Source: Symbiodinium natans (Eukaryota; Sar; Dinophyceae; Suessiales; Symbiodiniaceae). Taken from it: a DNA stretch of 41,000 nt. The translations under genes were made by a program, and so were the position numbers. The DNA is taken from contig CAJNDS010002661.1 of the NCBI GenBank assembly GCA_905221605.1, forward strand, positions 185,001 through 226,000. Reading direction: 5' to 3'. This document shows, piece after piece, positions 1-9,300 of this stretch. Each line of letters begins with the position of its first letter. Positions within the stretch are counted from its first letter, which is position 1. The notes under the pieces are model-generated. The model was not told the DNA's origin. It saw only the letters and a program-made list of their open reading frames with translations, and did no database searches.

Positions 1-61
1 CTCATCACGTCGATCAAAATTCAGTGATGCGTCGCACGCGACAGTCTAGGGGAAGCTGCCA
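1..61 (+). repeat. Short sequence shared with 35960-36023
   Basis: The first 61 bases of the window are clearly similar to 35960-36023 in the same orientation. Both copies start with CTCATCAC, share TCGATC, then GATGCG..CGCGACAG, and end with GGGAAGCTGCCA or a close variant. The internal bases differ by several substitutions and small indels. The shared stretch contains stop codons in one copy that are absent in the other. It is therefore better read as a dispersed repeat or an old duplication than as a conserved exon. The first copy may continue beyond the left edge of the window. Confidence 0.45.
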
Positions 62-299
62 GGGCCAATGTGGCCAACAAGAAGCTACACGAGCTCACAA
101 ACAATGCCGACAGGAGCGATGCTAAGAAGGGCGAAGTCTGAGACATTCTGAGACCGATCGAGCAGTGCAGTGAGCAGTGAGCAAGCCACACGTGCAGCCA
201 GCAACGGCAGCCGACTTTTCCAGATTCAGCTTTGCCGGCTTCAGCTTGATGGGTCCACGTTCTCAGACGGAGAACCCTCTTCAAGTTCTCGAACTTGGA

Positions 300-1095
300 G
301 TCGGGCACTTCCTTCTTGATGCTGCTGATGAGCTCCTGCAGGCGGTGAGGGAAAACAAAAGGAGAAGGGGGGGGGGGGGGGGAGGGCCTTCTTCCCAGTA
401 CGACTCTTGAAGACTTCATAAAAGTTCAGATTGGGCCCTTCCCGTCGGTCTCCTCCTGCAGCCGGATCTGCTTGTCCAAGCTGGAGGTCTCCTGGAAACA
501 GCTGACATGCATGCCGCCAGAGAAGGAGCTCTCGAAGAGGGAAGCGAGCCTGGACAGACAAACCAGAGCTGAATCAAAGCTCCTTCTCTGCGCAATGGTT
601 TATCAGCCTTCCTCGAACTTGCACTCGCTAAAGTGCACTTGTACAAGCATAAGGCACTGCACCTGCTCTCGTTGCATGTTCTGCCATCTCACAGAGCTCT
701 TCAGCTTCAACTTCCACCTTCTCCGCACCAGGCAGCCACTGGCCGCGGGACTCGCGGAACTCCTCCTGCCTCTCCCCGTTCGCTTGCTATGCACTTCGCC
801 ACCGCCTCCTCGATCTGCTGCCCCTCCGCCTCCGAGAGGGCCACGTCATCCAACACCTTCTTCTTTTTGAGAGCGCGCACAAGGGGGAGAGAAGATGGGG
901 GGAGTTCAGTGGCGAAAGATATATAAACACCAAGAAACAGCACCCCTCTCCCTTCCTGCGACTGAGCCCGGTGCATGCTGCCAGGTCTCGGCAAAACACC
1001 AGCGCCACGTCTGGTCGCGCAGGGGGTCCACGAGGGTCCTTCCAGATTCCGCAGACTCCACTGCAACTTGGTGTAGAAAGCCCACGCATGCACAT
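300..1095 (-). CDS. Exon-like pieces of a coiled-coil protein (unresolved model)
   Basis: On the minus strand several short open segments rich in Glu, Lys, Gln and Ala follow one another. They are ESGRTLVDPLRDQTWRW (about 1000-1060), KKVLDDVALSEAEGQQIEEA (about 800-870), EEFRESRGQWLPGAEKVEVE (700-770), QETSSLDKQIRLQEETDGKG (430-500) and ELISSIKKEVPDSKFENLKR (about 285-345). Plausible AG acceptors precede some of them; for example TGTTCCCAG precedes the first and CCGCCTGCAG the last. Plausible GT donors follow some. The composition predicts a helical coiled coil; I do not recognise the family. The second and third segments lie in different frames, and a single extra G in the G4 run at 774-777 (C4 on the plus strand) would explain this. 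Exon borders, start and end are not resolved. A frame on the opposite strand at about 48-140 is also open and charged. Confidence 0.35.
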
Positions 1096-1504
1096 GCCCC
1101 TGTGCAGCAACATGGCCTGGGAACAGAAACGCACATGTGCAAAAGGGAAACACGTGTGAAACCCATCGTCGCGAATTATCAAAAAAGGCCCGGCCGATCG
1201 AAGATCTGATCCGGATGTCCCGCCGTAGTCGCTTGTTTTGGTGATAGGTCCGTGGCGTTAGACGATGTGTATTTAGGAGGGAGTGCCCGCCCCCAAGCTC
1301 CCACAATGGTGCCCGAATGAGCACGACTGTTGTCTTGGGGAGCGGGCCCGTACCTGAAAGTTGCTACCATCGCTGGAATCACCCCTCACTGTAAACTTTA
1401 ACACCCCCCCCTCTTGCAATCATTATACCCTTAACCCCCCCCTCATGCAATCATTTCCTGCCTTGAAGGTATGGCTTCTCATACCCCCCCTTTGCAAATT
1501 CCAG

Positions 1505-2213
1505 GGGACTGTTTTCGGTAACGGCTTCGCCCGCTCGCAGTCATAGCCAATTCCCGGGACTGTTTTCGGTAACGGCTTCGCCCCCGCGTAGCAATAGCAA
1601 ATTCCAGGGACTGTTTCGGTAACGGCTTCGCCCGCTCGCAGTCATAGCAAATTCCTGGGACTGTTTTTGGTTAAAGACTTCGCCCGCTCGCAGTCATAGC
1701 AAATTCCAGGGACTGTTTTCGGTAACGGCTTCGCCCGCTCGCAGTCATAGCAAGTTCCAGGGACTGTTTTCGGTAACGGCTTCGCCCGCTCGCAGTCATA
1801 GCAAATTCCAGGGACTGTTTTCGGTAACGGCTTCGCCCGCTCGCAGTTATAGCAATTTCCAAGGACTGTTTTCTGTTAACGACTTCGCCCGCTCGCAGTC
1901 ATAGCAAACTCCAGGGACTGTTTTCGGGAACGGCTTGGCCTGCTCGCAGTCATAGCAAAATGAAGGACTGCTTTCGGTAACGGCTTCGCCCGCTCGCAAT
2001 CACAGCAAATTCCACTGTTTCGGTAACGGCTTCGCCCGCTCGCAGTCATAGCAAATTCCAGGGACTGTTTCGGTAACGGCTTCGCCCACTCGCAGTCATA
2101 GCAAGTTCCAGGGACTGTTTGCGGTAACGGCTTCGCCCGCTCGCAGTCATAGCAAATTCCAGGGACTGTTTTCGGCAACGGCTTCGCCCGCTCACAGTCA
2201 TATCAATTTCCAA
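1505..2213. repeat. 51-bp tandem minisatellite, about 14 units
   Basis: About fourteen imperfect units of roughly 51 bp run head to tail. The core is GGTAACGGCTTCGCCCGCTC followed by GCAGTCATAGCAA and then TTCCAGGGACTGTTTTC. Units vary by single substitutions and small indels, such as CTGTTTCGG against CTGTTTTCGG. Because 51 is divisible by three, the array leaves long apparent ORFs on the minus strand that repeat a 17-residue peptide; I treat these as artefacts. The array is preceded at 1395-1500 by C-rich stretches and followed at 2250-2270 by two more runs of C. Confidence 0.9.
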
Positions 2214-2420
2214 AGCGGATATGATTGCAGAATTATTGCAATCATTAACCCCCCTTACCCCCCCTGCAATCTTTTCAAGGTAGCGGTGATATCGCTGGCT
2301 TGGTTGAGTCGGAGAGTTGGTTGCTTTGCAGCTTGCCTGTGACTTGAGAGCTTCTCCGACCTCTCATGCGAATGTCTGGCGGATGAAGCCGCAAATGCAC
2401 CACCAAACCTTGAAAGTCAC

Positions 2421-2540
2421 CTGAAAAGGACTATCGACATGAATTGCATATGCCTTCGTGACATACGTGGCAGCAGACGAGGAAGAAGCGCAAAGGTTTC
2501 GGGGCTTTCGATGTCTGTTCATGCAAGTCCGTGCGCGTCC
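2421..2540 (-). CDS. Candidate internal exon, unknown protein
   Basis: Reading the minus strand, a GGGTTGCAG acceptor ends at 2541 and a CAG|GTGACTTTC donor starts at 2420. The 120 bases between them are open in a single frame for 40 residues, ending AYAIHVDSPFQ. Both borders are phase 0. The frame is also open upstream to about 2610, so the acceptor could be different. No domain is recognisable and I could not connect the segment to neighbouring exons. It may belong to a small gene between the 51-bp array and the telomere-type tract, or be a chance open stretch. Confidence 0.22.
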
Positions 2541-2817
2541 CTGCAACCCTGTCTGTCCTGAGGTTTGCTCAGCCAATGCTGCTTGAAAGCTAACGACCTC
2601 GCTCACAGGCGCTCGCACGTGTCACACATGTTCACACAGATCATAATACAATAATACATACAGTCCTACTACAACAATACAATGATACAACCCTACACTC
2701 GTGCAAAAAACAAATAGTGTTCACGTTGTCTCCCATGCCTCGTCATTCAGGCGGACGACCTTCAGCCGCCTCTCCTGCTGAGTCTAAGGAGTCGCTTCTT
2801 GTGAAGGACTGACAGGG

Positions 2818-3028
2818 CTTAGGGTTTAGGGTTTAGGGTTTAGGGTTTAGGGTTTAGGGTTTAGGGTTTAGGGTTTAGGGTTTAGGGTTTAGGGTTTAGG
2901 GTTTAGAGTTTAGGGTTCAGGGTTTAGGGTTTAGGGTTTAGGGTTTAGGGTTTAGGGTCTAGGGTCTAGGGTTTAGGGTTCAGGGTTTAGGGTTTAGGGT
3001 CTAGGGATTAGGGTTTAGGGTTTAGGGT
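2818..3028 (+). repeat. Interstitial telomere-type tract (TTTAGGG)n
   Basis: About 30 heptamers of TTTAGGG run in tandem. The first two thirds are nearly perfect, with variants such as TCTAGGG, TTCAGGG, TTTAGAG and GATTAGGG clustered in the last third. TTTAGGG is the telomere repeat of plants and of several alveolates including dinoflagellates. Here it is internal, with unique sequence on both sides, so it is an interstitial tract and not a chromosome end. Confidence 0.95.
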
Positions 3029-3029
3029 T

Positions 3030-4038
3030 GTGACGATCCTTGTGCCTGAAGAGAGGCTTCCAACAAGCGCGGCAAGCCGTCCAGACCCGTCCTCCAGCAA
3101 GTCTGCCGGGCGCGCCAGCGAAGCGAAAGGAAAGGGGTCTATGATCTGCGCGGAGAGGAGAGAAATATCCGTTTCTTGCAGTCACCATGCCGGGGTCGTC
3201 GAAGGGCGGTCGAAGAACTCAGGAAGCCTCACCGGTACTGTCACAGTGCGGTTTCAATGAGCCGAAATGCACATGTTGAACTGACCTGACCAAAATTTGC
3301 TGTATCTGCCGCGTCAAGGTCGGGTCTGTGAGCGTGGGCTTGACCAGTGACCAAGCAATCTCAACAAATCGCACACCCTCTTTCAGAACTATTGGAAGGA
3401 CCTTACCAGCACCCTGCCTCAGAAAACATGAACGAGCAGCAGCTGAGGAAGGGGCGCAATCATGAAGCTGCGATTTGCTGCAAAGCTAGCGACTGACCGT
3501 GCTCGTGGCCAGCTGTACGGGAATGCTCAGGGCCGATGCCAGATCTGTTGGGCACAGATGGGCGCAGCATGGCTTTCACAGCGCATTCTGAGATGCGGGC
3601 TGCAGATGCAGCACGCGCGAGCTAACCCGACCATCCTTGATTCAGAGATGCACAGAACGCTTCCCTGTTCTGACTCGCGCTGTGATTCCTCGACCCTGCA
3701 GCTTGGCGTAAACTTTACGCTCCAAGCCCGGCACATCCACGATGCGTAGCTGAGCTCCACAACGACTGCCTGGCCAAGCGCTGTTGCAAACCGTCTGCTA
3801 CCAACCGTGCCCCACCATGCCATGTTTCCCATCTCGACCAAGGTACAGTCGGTCAGGAAGGCGGGCTGCTAACTGTACCTGGGCCGTGGATCGCGTGAGT
3901 GTTAACTGAAACATGCTGGACGCGATGTCTTTGGATTTGGATGTCTTTGGAGTCCGGCTTGCGGCTTGGCGTGCCACACAGAAGAACCTGGCCAACCACA
4001 TCACCGGGATGGGGGGGTGGGGCGTTGATTAACAAATC
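3030..4038. other. No resolved gene; exon-like stretches
   Basis: No gene model could be closed here. The plus strand has an ATG at 3187 opening MPGSSKGGRRTQEASP, followed directly by a GTACTG donor-like site. A good acceptor (CCCTCTTTCAG) ends at 3388, followed by a frame containing ENMNEQQLRKGRNHEAA that stops near 3499. The phases of these two pieces do not join. On the minus strand about 3640-3790 is open with a basic stretch including DVPGLERKVYAKLQGRG. These could be parts of small split genes or chance open frames. Confidence 0.3.
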
Positions 4039-4877
4039 ATGTCAAATCTCTTATCATCGAGAAGCCAATTCTACGACGACGACTGCTGCTACTACGACAG
4101 CTACGACAGCTACGACGACGACTTGTTTCAACTCAACAGCCAACCATCTGGCTCAAGAGCCGTCATTAACCAGGTACAGTTTGGGCTTCGTCGCGTGCCT
4201 GCGCATGCCTGAACAGCTGCTTAACTGCCATTGCTCCCTAGGGTCTTGCAAACACCACAACACCCGACCTCAGTTTCGTTCAGCGGCATCCACCAGACTG
4301 TGCCCGAGATCTGCTGGGCATCCTCAGGAGACTCTCAGGAGAGCTCAGAGAGGCCTTGGGAACGCAGGCCAATCAAGTGAGATGTTTCATGAATCTCGCT
4401 AGAAGGCACAGCCGGAAACGTGATAGAACCGCATCCCGCAAACACATCCTACAGCTGCATGGTTTAGATTTCCTTGAGAGCCTGGCCGGATCTATCAAAG
4501 TCCCTGTCGACCTTATCACAGCAGGTTGTCGCAGCAACACCTCCAGCTTTGGAGCTTATATACATTGAAAACCCAATGCCAAACGAACATGTTGCAGAGA
4601 CTGCGACCACTTATACGGCACTCTTCAACTCAATACGGGTACATATATAACCTATAAACCGTCCCAAATCTCCCACAGACAAAGAGGCAGCGGCGAGGCT
4701 CTCCCTCAACAGTCCCCGTATCGGCGGGCTCAACCCATGAGATGGTTCCGCCAAAGTGCGGCCCAGCTGCTGGCAGACCAGGAGAGTGTTCCACCAAGAT
4801 CATCAGCATCCAAGTCCAAGTCCTTGGTCGCTCTTGGGGAATTGAAGACAAAAGGTCCAATTGGAATGGCCTTCTGA
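4039..4877 (+). CDS. Small four-exon gene, unknown protein of about 182 residues
   Basis: Four segments join in phase 0 at every border with GT-AG introns. Exon 1 is 4039-4173 (45 codons, ATG preceded by an in-frame TAA). Exon 2 is 4242-4376 (45 codons), exon 3 4525-4638 (38 codons) and exon 4 4713-4877 (54 codons plus TGA). The introns are 68, 148 and 74 nt. The N-terminus is rich in Asp, Tyr and Ser (FYDDDCCYYDSYDSYDDD) and is encoded by a TACGAC-like microsatellite. The second exon is helical (DLLGILRRLSGELREALG), the third contains TPPALELIYIENPMPNEHV, and the C-terminus is basic and Ser/Lys-rich (SSASKSKSLVALGELKTKG). I recognise no family. An alternative 15-codon exon at 4455-4499 would force a 25-nt intron, so I left it out. 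The gene ends about 100 bp before the second telomere-type tract. Confidence 0.5.
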
Positions 4878-4975
4878 AAATTTATGCCCTGGGTCATCTC
4901 AGATACGATCCCGGAATTTCAATGAATCACAAAGCGCCGTGCTGTTTGCCCACAAGGGTTCCCTCAACTTAATTC

Positions 4976-5124
4976 AGGGGTTTAGGGTTTAGGGTTTAGG
5001 GTTTAGGGTTTAGGGTTTAGGGTCTAGGGTTTAGGGTTTAGGGTTTAGGGTTCAGGGTTCAGGGTTCAGGGTTCAGGGTTTAGGGTTTAGGGTTTAGGGT
5101 TTAGGGTTTAGGGTTTAGGGTTTG
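4976..5124 (+). repeat. Second interstitial telomere-type tract
   Basis: About 20 tandem TTTAGGG heptamers lie in the same orientation as the tract at 2818-3028. Four consecutive TTCAGGG variants and one TCTAGGG sit in the middle. Together the two tracts bracket the small four-exon gene at 4039-4877. Confidence 0.95.
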
Positions 5125-6321
5125 CTTGAACCTGTCCCTCACACGGCAGGACTGTTTAAGGCGCACGGCGTCCGCGCCTCTAAGGCGCACACTGTGTTTT
5201 TTTTTTTTTGCATCTAAGGCGCACACACACACACACACTTTTTCAGAGCTTGGGGGGGGGGGGGGGTGGACGTTGTGTGCAGCACGCCACACCACAACAG
5301 CATCCACTCGGGTGGATGGGGCGGGGTGGGGGGGGGGTGGGGCGGGGGGGGGGTGTGACAATGAGGTCGATAACGAACATGGTATAGACATGAGGCATGA
5401 TGCTCAAGAACAGGGGGGTGGAAAGGAAGGACAACAAAATGAAGATGAACGTGCTTGCAGCTGCTTCCAAAACGCTGCGTTTTGCGGTGTTTTTGGCCTC
5501 TGTATAGACACCCCGCGTGCACCTCAGACGCAACCCGCGCGTGCAGCGTCGAAACAAACCGCGCGAGACGTGGAGCCCTCCCTGAACCTTCTCGGTGCCG
5601 GGGGGTCGGGGAAGGTGAGGTTTCGAAGCACTGGGGCCTCGGCCACCAGCTGGCCGCTGGTGTCGTCCTAACTCCAAAAGCCCAGCTAGGTGCTCAGGGC
5701 TTTGCGGCGTGCGAAGTACGACACATCTACTAACCTAGTGCAATATACCCAAAAAGAATAAATTCTGCTGCTGGTGGCCCAAGGATCTGCTCCACGAGCG
5801 CTGAGCGAGTGTACACGAGCACGTGGCTGAAGTTCAACCTGCTTTTGGACAACTCTTGCGTAGCTGGGGCACAGGGGTATGATCTCTCGACACGAAATGT
5901 TCTGGGGCCTCCGGAAGTGTTTCTGAAGCCAGAAAAATCCAGAATCCTTCCCCTTGTGGCTCCTGGGCGTCTCTGGCAGACCGGGCACAAAGGTGTGGCA
6001 AGACACGTCCACCTGCTCGGACGGATTTGGACTGGTCCTACTATGCTACTGCGCAGGGCTTTGCAAAAGCACCCTCATAGCAACCTCGGTGAGACGAAGA
6101 CTGGGGTCTTGGGCGCTGGGTGTGCCCTTGATAAATCCTGACAATGGGGACCCAGTTGTTTTCGGACTCATCCCACCTGAGACCGCGTCAGGCCGTGCTG
6201 GTCCTCGGCGAAGTACTTGGCTAGAGCTTTTGGGGCTTCAGAAGCGTCGGCGCGATTTCACGGGTTACTTACCTTTTCCCTGTTTTGACTTGCCGAGTGG
6301 CCTTTGCCTGCTCAGTGCTGC
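5125..6321. other. Gene-free stretch with homopolymers and G-rich runs
   Basis: 5195-5360 contains a T-run, a short (CA)n tract and several G-runs of 7 to 13 bases. A closely spaced pair of G-rich blocks lies at 5251-5270 and 5320-5352. From about 5400 to the stop codon of the ABC transporter at 6322 no convincing exon is seen on either strand. The long frames opposite the G-runs are proline or glycine artefacts. Confidence 0.5.
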
Positions 6322-9300
6322 CTACCTACTGGCACCGCTGTCAGATGAACTGCTTGCACTTGATGCGGAGCGCTGGAAGATGTCCTCACGCTCCTGCATC
6401 TGGCCGTCTTGCGTGGCCTCCTCTTGCTCTTTCGCGAAGCGAACGAACACTTGCTCCAGCGATGGTTGCATCAATGAATAGTCCGAGATGCCAAGGAACT
6501 GCTTGCTGGACTGCATTGCCACGAAGACTTGTCCGAGCGAAAGACCTTCATGGCCGGCAGGAGGCAGCTGAAACAAAAACCTTCCCGCGTGGTTCTCCAA
6601 AAGCTTCGCTTTGGATGAGATTCTTGACAAGACAAAAGCCTGCAAAGCTTCCGCCTGCATCTGCCAGGCACTTTCACTGGTCGGACGGTGGCAAAAAATC
6701 TCCAGCTGATATCCGCAGCCGTACTTGTCCTTAATATGAAAGGGCGTGCCTAGGCAGCGCAGCTGACCAGAAACCTGGATGGCAAGTCTATCGCAAAGCG
6801 CTTCAGCTTCTTCCATAGAATGTGTGGTCATGACCACGGTTTGGTCTCGGTCGCGTCTCCGGATCACCTTCCAGAGGTGTCGCTTCGCAACAGCATCGAC
6901 TGCTGCTGACGGCTCGTCCAGGAACAGCAGAGAGGAACCTCTACTCCCCCTTAGAACCTCACCAAAAACAATATGTCTTTAATGTCCTCTGGGGTTTTTA
7001 CCTGAACAAAGATACCAAAAAAAAACAATTCCCAAGGGATTGATAGAGGAACGCCCCAGGAGGGCGATGGCCAAGCTGAGCTTGCGCTTCATACCGCCGC
7101 TGTAGGCCCCGGCGGCCTTGCTCCGGTCGTCTGCGCTGAAGCCCAGGCGGCGCAGGAGCTCCTCGACCCTTCTTTCGAGGACTTTGCTTGGGACCCCTTT
7201 TACACGGCCGTAGAAGATCAGATGCTCTCGACCGGAAAGGTTCTCCCAGATCGGATCTATCTGTGGGCAAAGCCCAAGTTCTTTGTAGGCTTCCACCCGT
7301 CCCTCTTCTGTGGTCACGTCATGGCCGTAGATGTGTACCTGACCAGCCGAGGGAGGCCGAATTTCCCCGGTCAGTACACCCAGAGTCGTGGTCTTGCCAG
7401 CTCCGTTCGGTCCCAGAAGGCCGAAGCACTCGCCACGGTGCACACGAAGGCTGATGCCGCGGACTGCGGGCGTCTCCTTCCACTCCTTGTTCACACGAGT
7501 CCTGTAAGTATGATACAGAGATTGGTACCTTACGGCCTCAGTTCCGTCGTCTTGCGCAGCAACTTGGGCCTCTTCTTCCAACACGTCCTCGTCCTTCAAG
7601 TCGCTGAAGTCTGCAGAGTCCTCAAGGTGTCCTGGTCTTGCCGTGTAGCTGCGAGCATCACGCCACAGCAGGAGGCTCCCAAACACAGACCATGCCAGAA
7701 TGGAACCGTAGAGTGTAGCACCCGGCCAGGACCGGAAGTATTCAAACCAAGGCATCTCGGAGGTCATGGTCACGATGAGCCCCGGAAGGGGGTACACTGG
7801 GTTGAAGATCGACATCAGGACGTGCGTGATCTTGGCCGCGGATTGCCACGAAGTGCCAGGCAGTCTCCACAACAAGGACACGGCACCCACTGGGACAAAC
7901 ACCAGAAAGACGTTGAGTAGAGGAAGCACTTTCAAAGCAAACTCCACGGTGGTAAACAACAGTGACACGTTGTACGAATAGAGCAGCAACCCAACAGGAT
8001 ACAATGCGGCTTGCATGCAAAAGAGCGGGAAGCCGGGCCCATCCAGAATCGGAACTCCGCAAATTTGTACTGCCATGATAAGGATGGCAACGATCAGGGA
8101 AAGGACAGCATAATGTCCTACCAGGAGGGTGCAGTGCGAGAGTTCTTCTTAAATCCGCAGGGAGCGAGGACGCGGGGGAGGGGCATCAATATTTCTGCCA
8201 CTGCCTCCTAGCACTGCTGATGTTCCATGATGTCCTTAGTAATCCTACCAGCTCGTATTGCTATGATTACTTCGCCTCAGCCTCCGGCTGAAACACCTAT
8301 GGGACAAGCAGACCAACAACTAGTCTCCTCCCTCAGACAAATTTTCGCATCCAGTCCATCCCCCCCCCCCTCCCCCCCACCCTGGGTGGGGCGGGGCAGA
8401 GAGCATAGCGAACAAAACTGGGACCCCCCTGAAGAACGCTGGGTTCTGGCCTTTTCTTTTTTGGTCATGACATGCTTTACAGAAGTATATGCAGTTGTTT
8501 TGCTTATTGGTGCTTCTTCGCTTGCTATGCGCGGTTGTTTTGCTGAGTGGTGCGTCTTCGCTCTATAGATGCGCTTGTTTTGCTCATTGGTGCGTCGTCC
8601 CTTACTATGTGCGGTTGTCTTGCTTATTGGTGCTTCTTCGCTTACTATATGATGTATATGCAGTGGTTTTGCTTATTGGTGTGTCTTCGATTACTATGTG
8701 CGGTTGTTTTGCTTATTGGTGCGTCTTCGCTTACTCTGTGCGGATGTGTTGCTTAGTGGCGTGTCTTCGCCTATATGATGTATATGCAGTTGCTTTTGTG
8801 GTGCGCTCTCACTCTAGATGCGCTTGTTCTGCTTGCTGGCGCGACTTCGCTTGCTATGTGTGGTTGTTTTGCTTAGTGGTGCAACTTCGCTTACTAATAA
8901 GATGCATAAAAGCAGTTGTTCTGCTTTTTGGTGTGTCATCACGTACTATGTGCGGTTGTTTTGCTTATTGGCACGTCTTCGCTTGCTCTGTGCGGTTGCT
9001 TTGCTGAGTGGCGCGTCTTCGCTCCAGATGCGCCTGTTTTGCTTCGTGGTGCGTCTTCGCTTACCCCTTGTTGCTTTCTTCTACGACTTGGGCTCCCTGG
9101 TCGGTGGATTGAGCCGGAGGCTCTTAAGAGGTTTGGGCTTTGGGGAAGGGTGAAGTGAAAATTTGGCTTAATAAGGTCTTCCACTATTTTCTTCGCGTCC
9201 TGCCAGCGTGCCCAACCAGTAAGCTCGTACTGAGAGCCCTTGAGAGATCGCGGTGATCTTGCACTTTTGGGACTTGTCCCGGAGGATCTGTGCAGAGAAG

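Noticed and set aside
1671-2178. Minus-strand frames encoding a repeated 17-residue peptide
   Set aside because: They follow from the 51-bp period of the minisatellite; all frames are open and there is no start, splice or codon-use support.
1505-2213. Possible CRISPR-like array
   Set aside because: Units are contiguous with no unique spacers, and the context is eukaryotic.
4141-4157. Second spliced-leader-like word (CCATCTGGCTCAAG)
   Set aside because: It lies inside exon 1 of the four-exon gene and matches only over GGCTCAAG.
8489-9007. 172-codon plus-strand frame rich in Cys and Leu
   Set aside because: It is the translation of a 40-bp tandem array inside an intron of the ABC transporter on the other strand.
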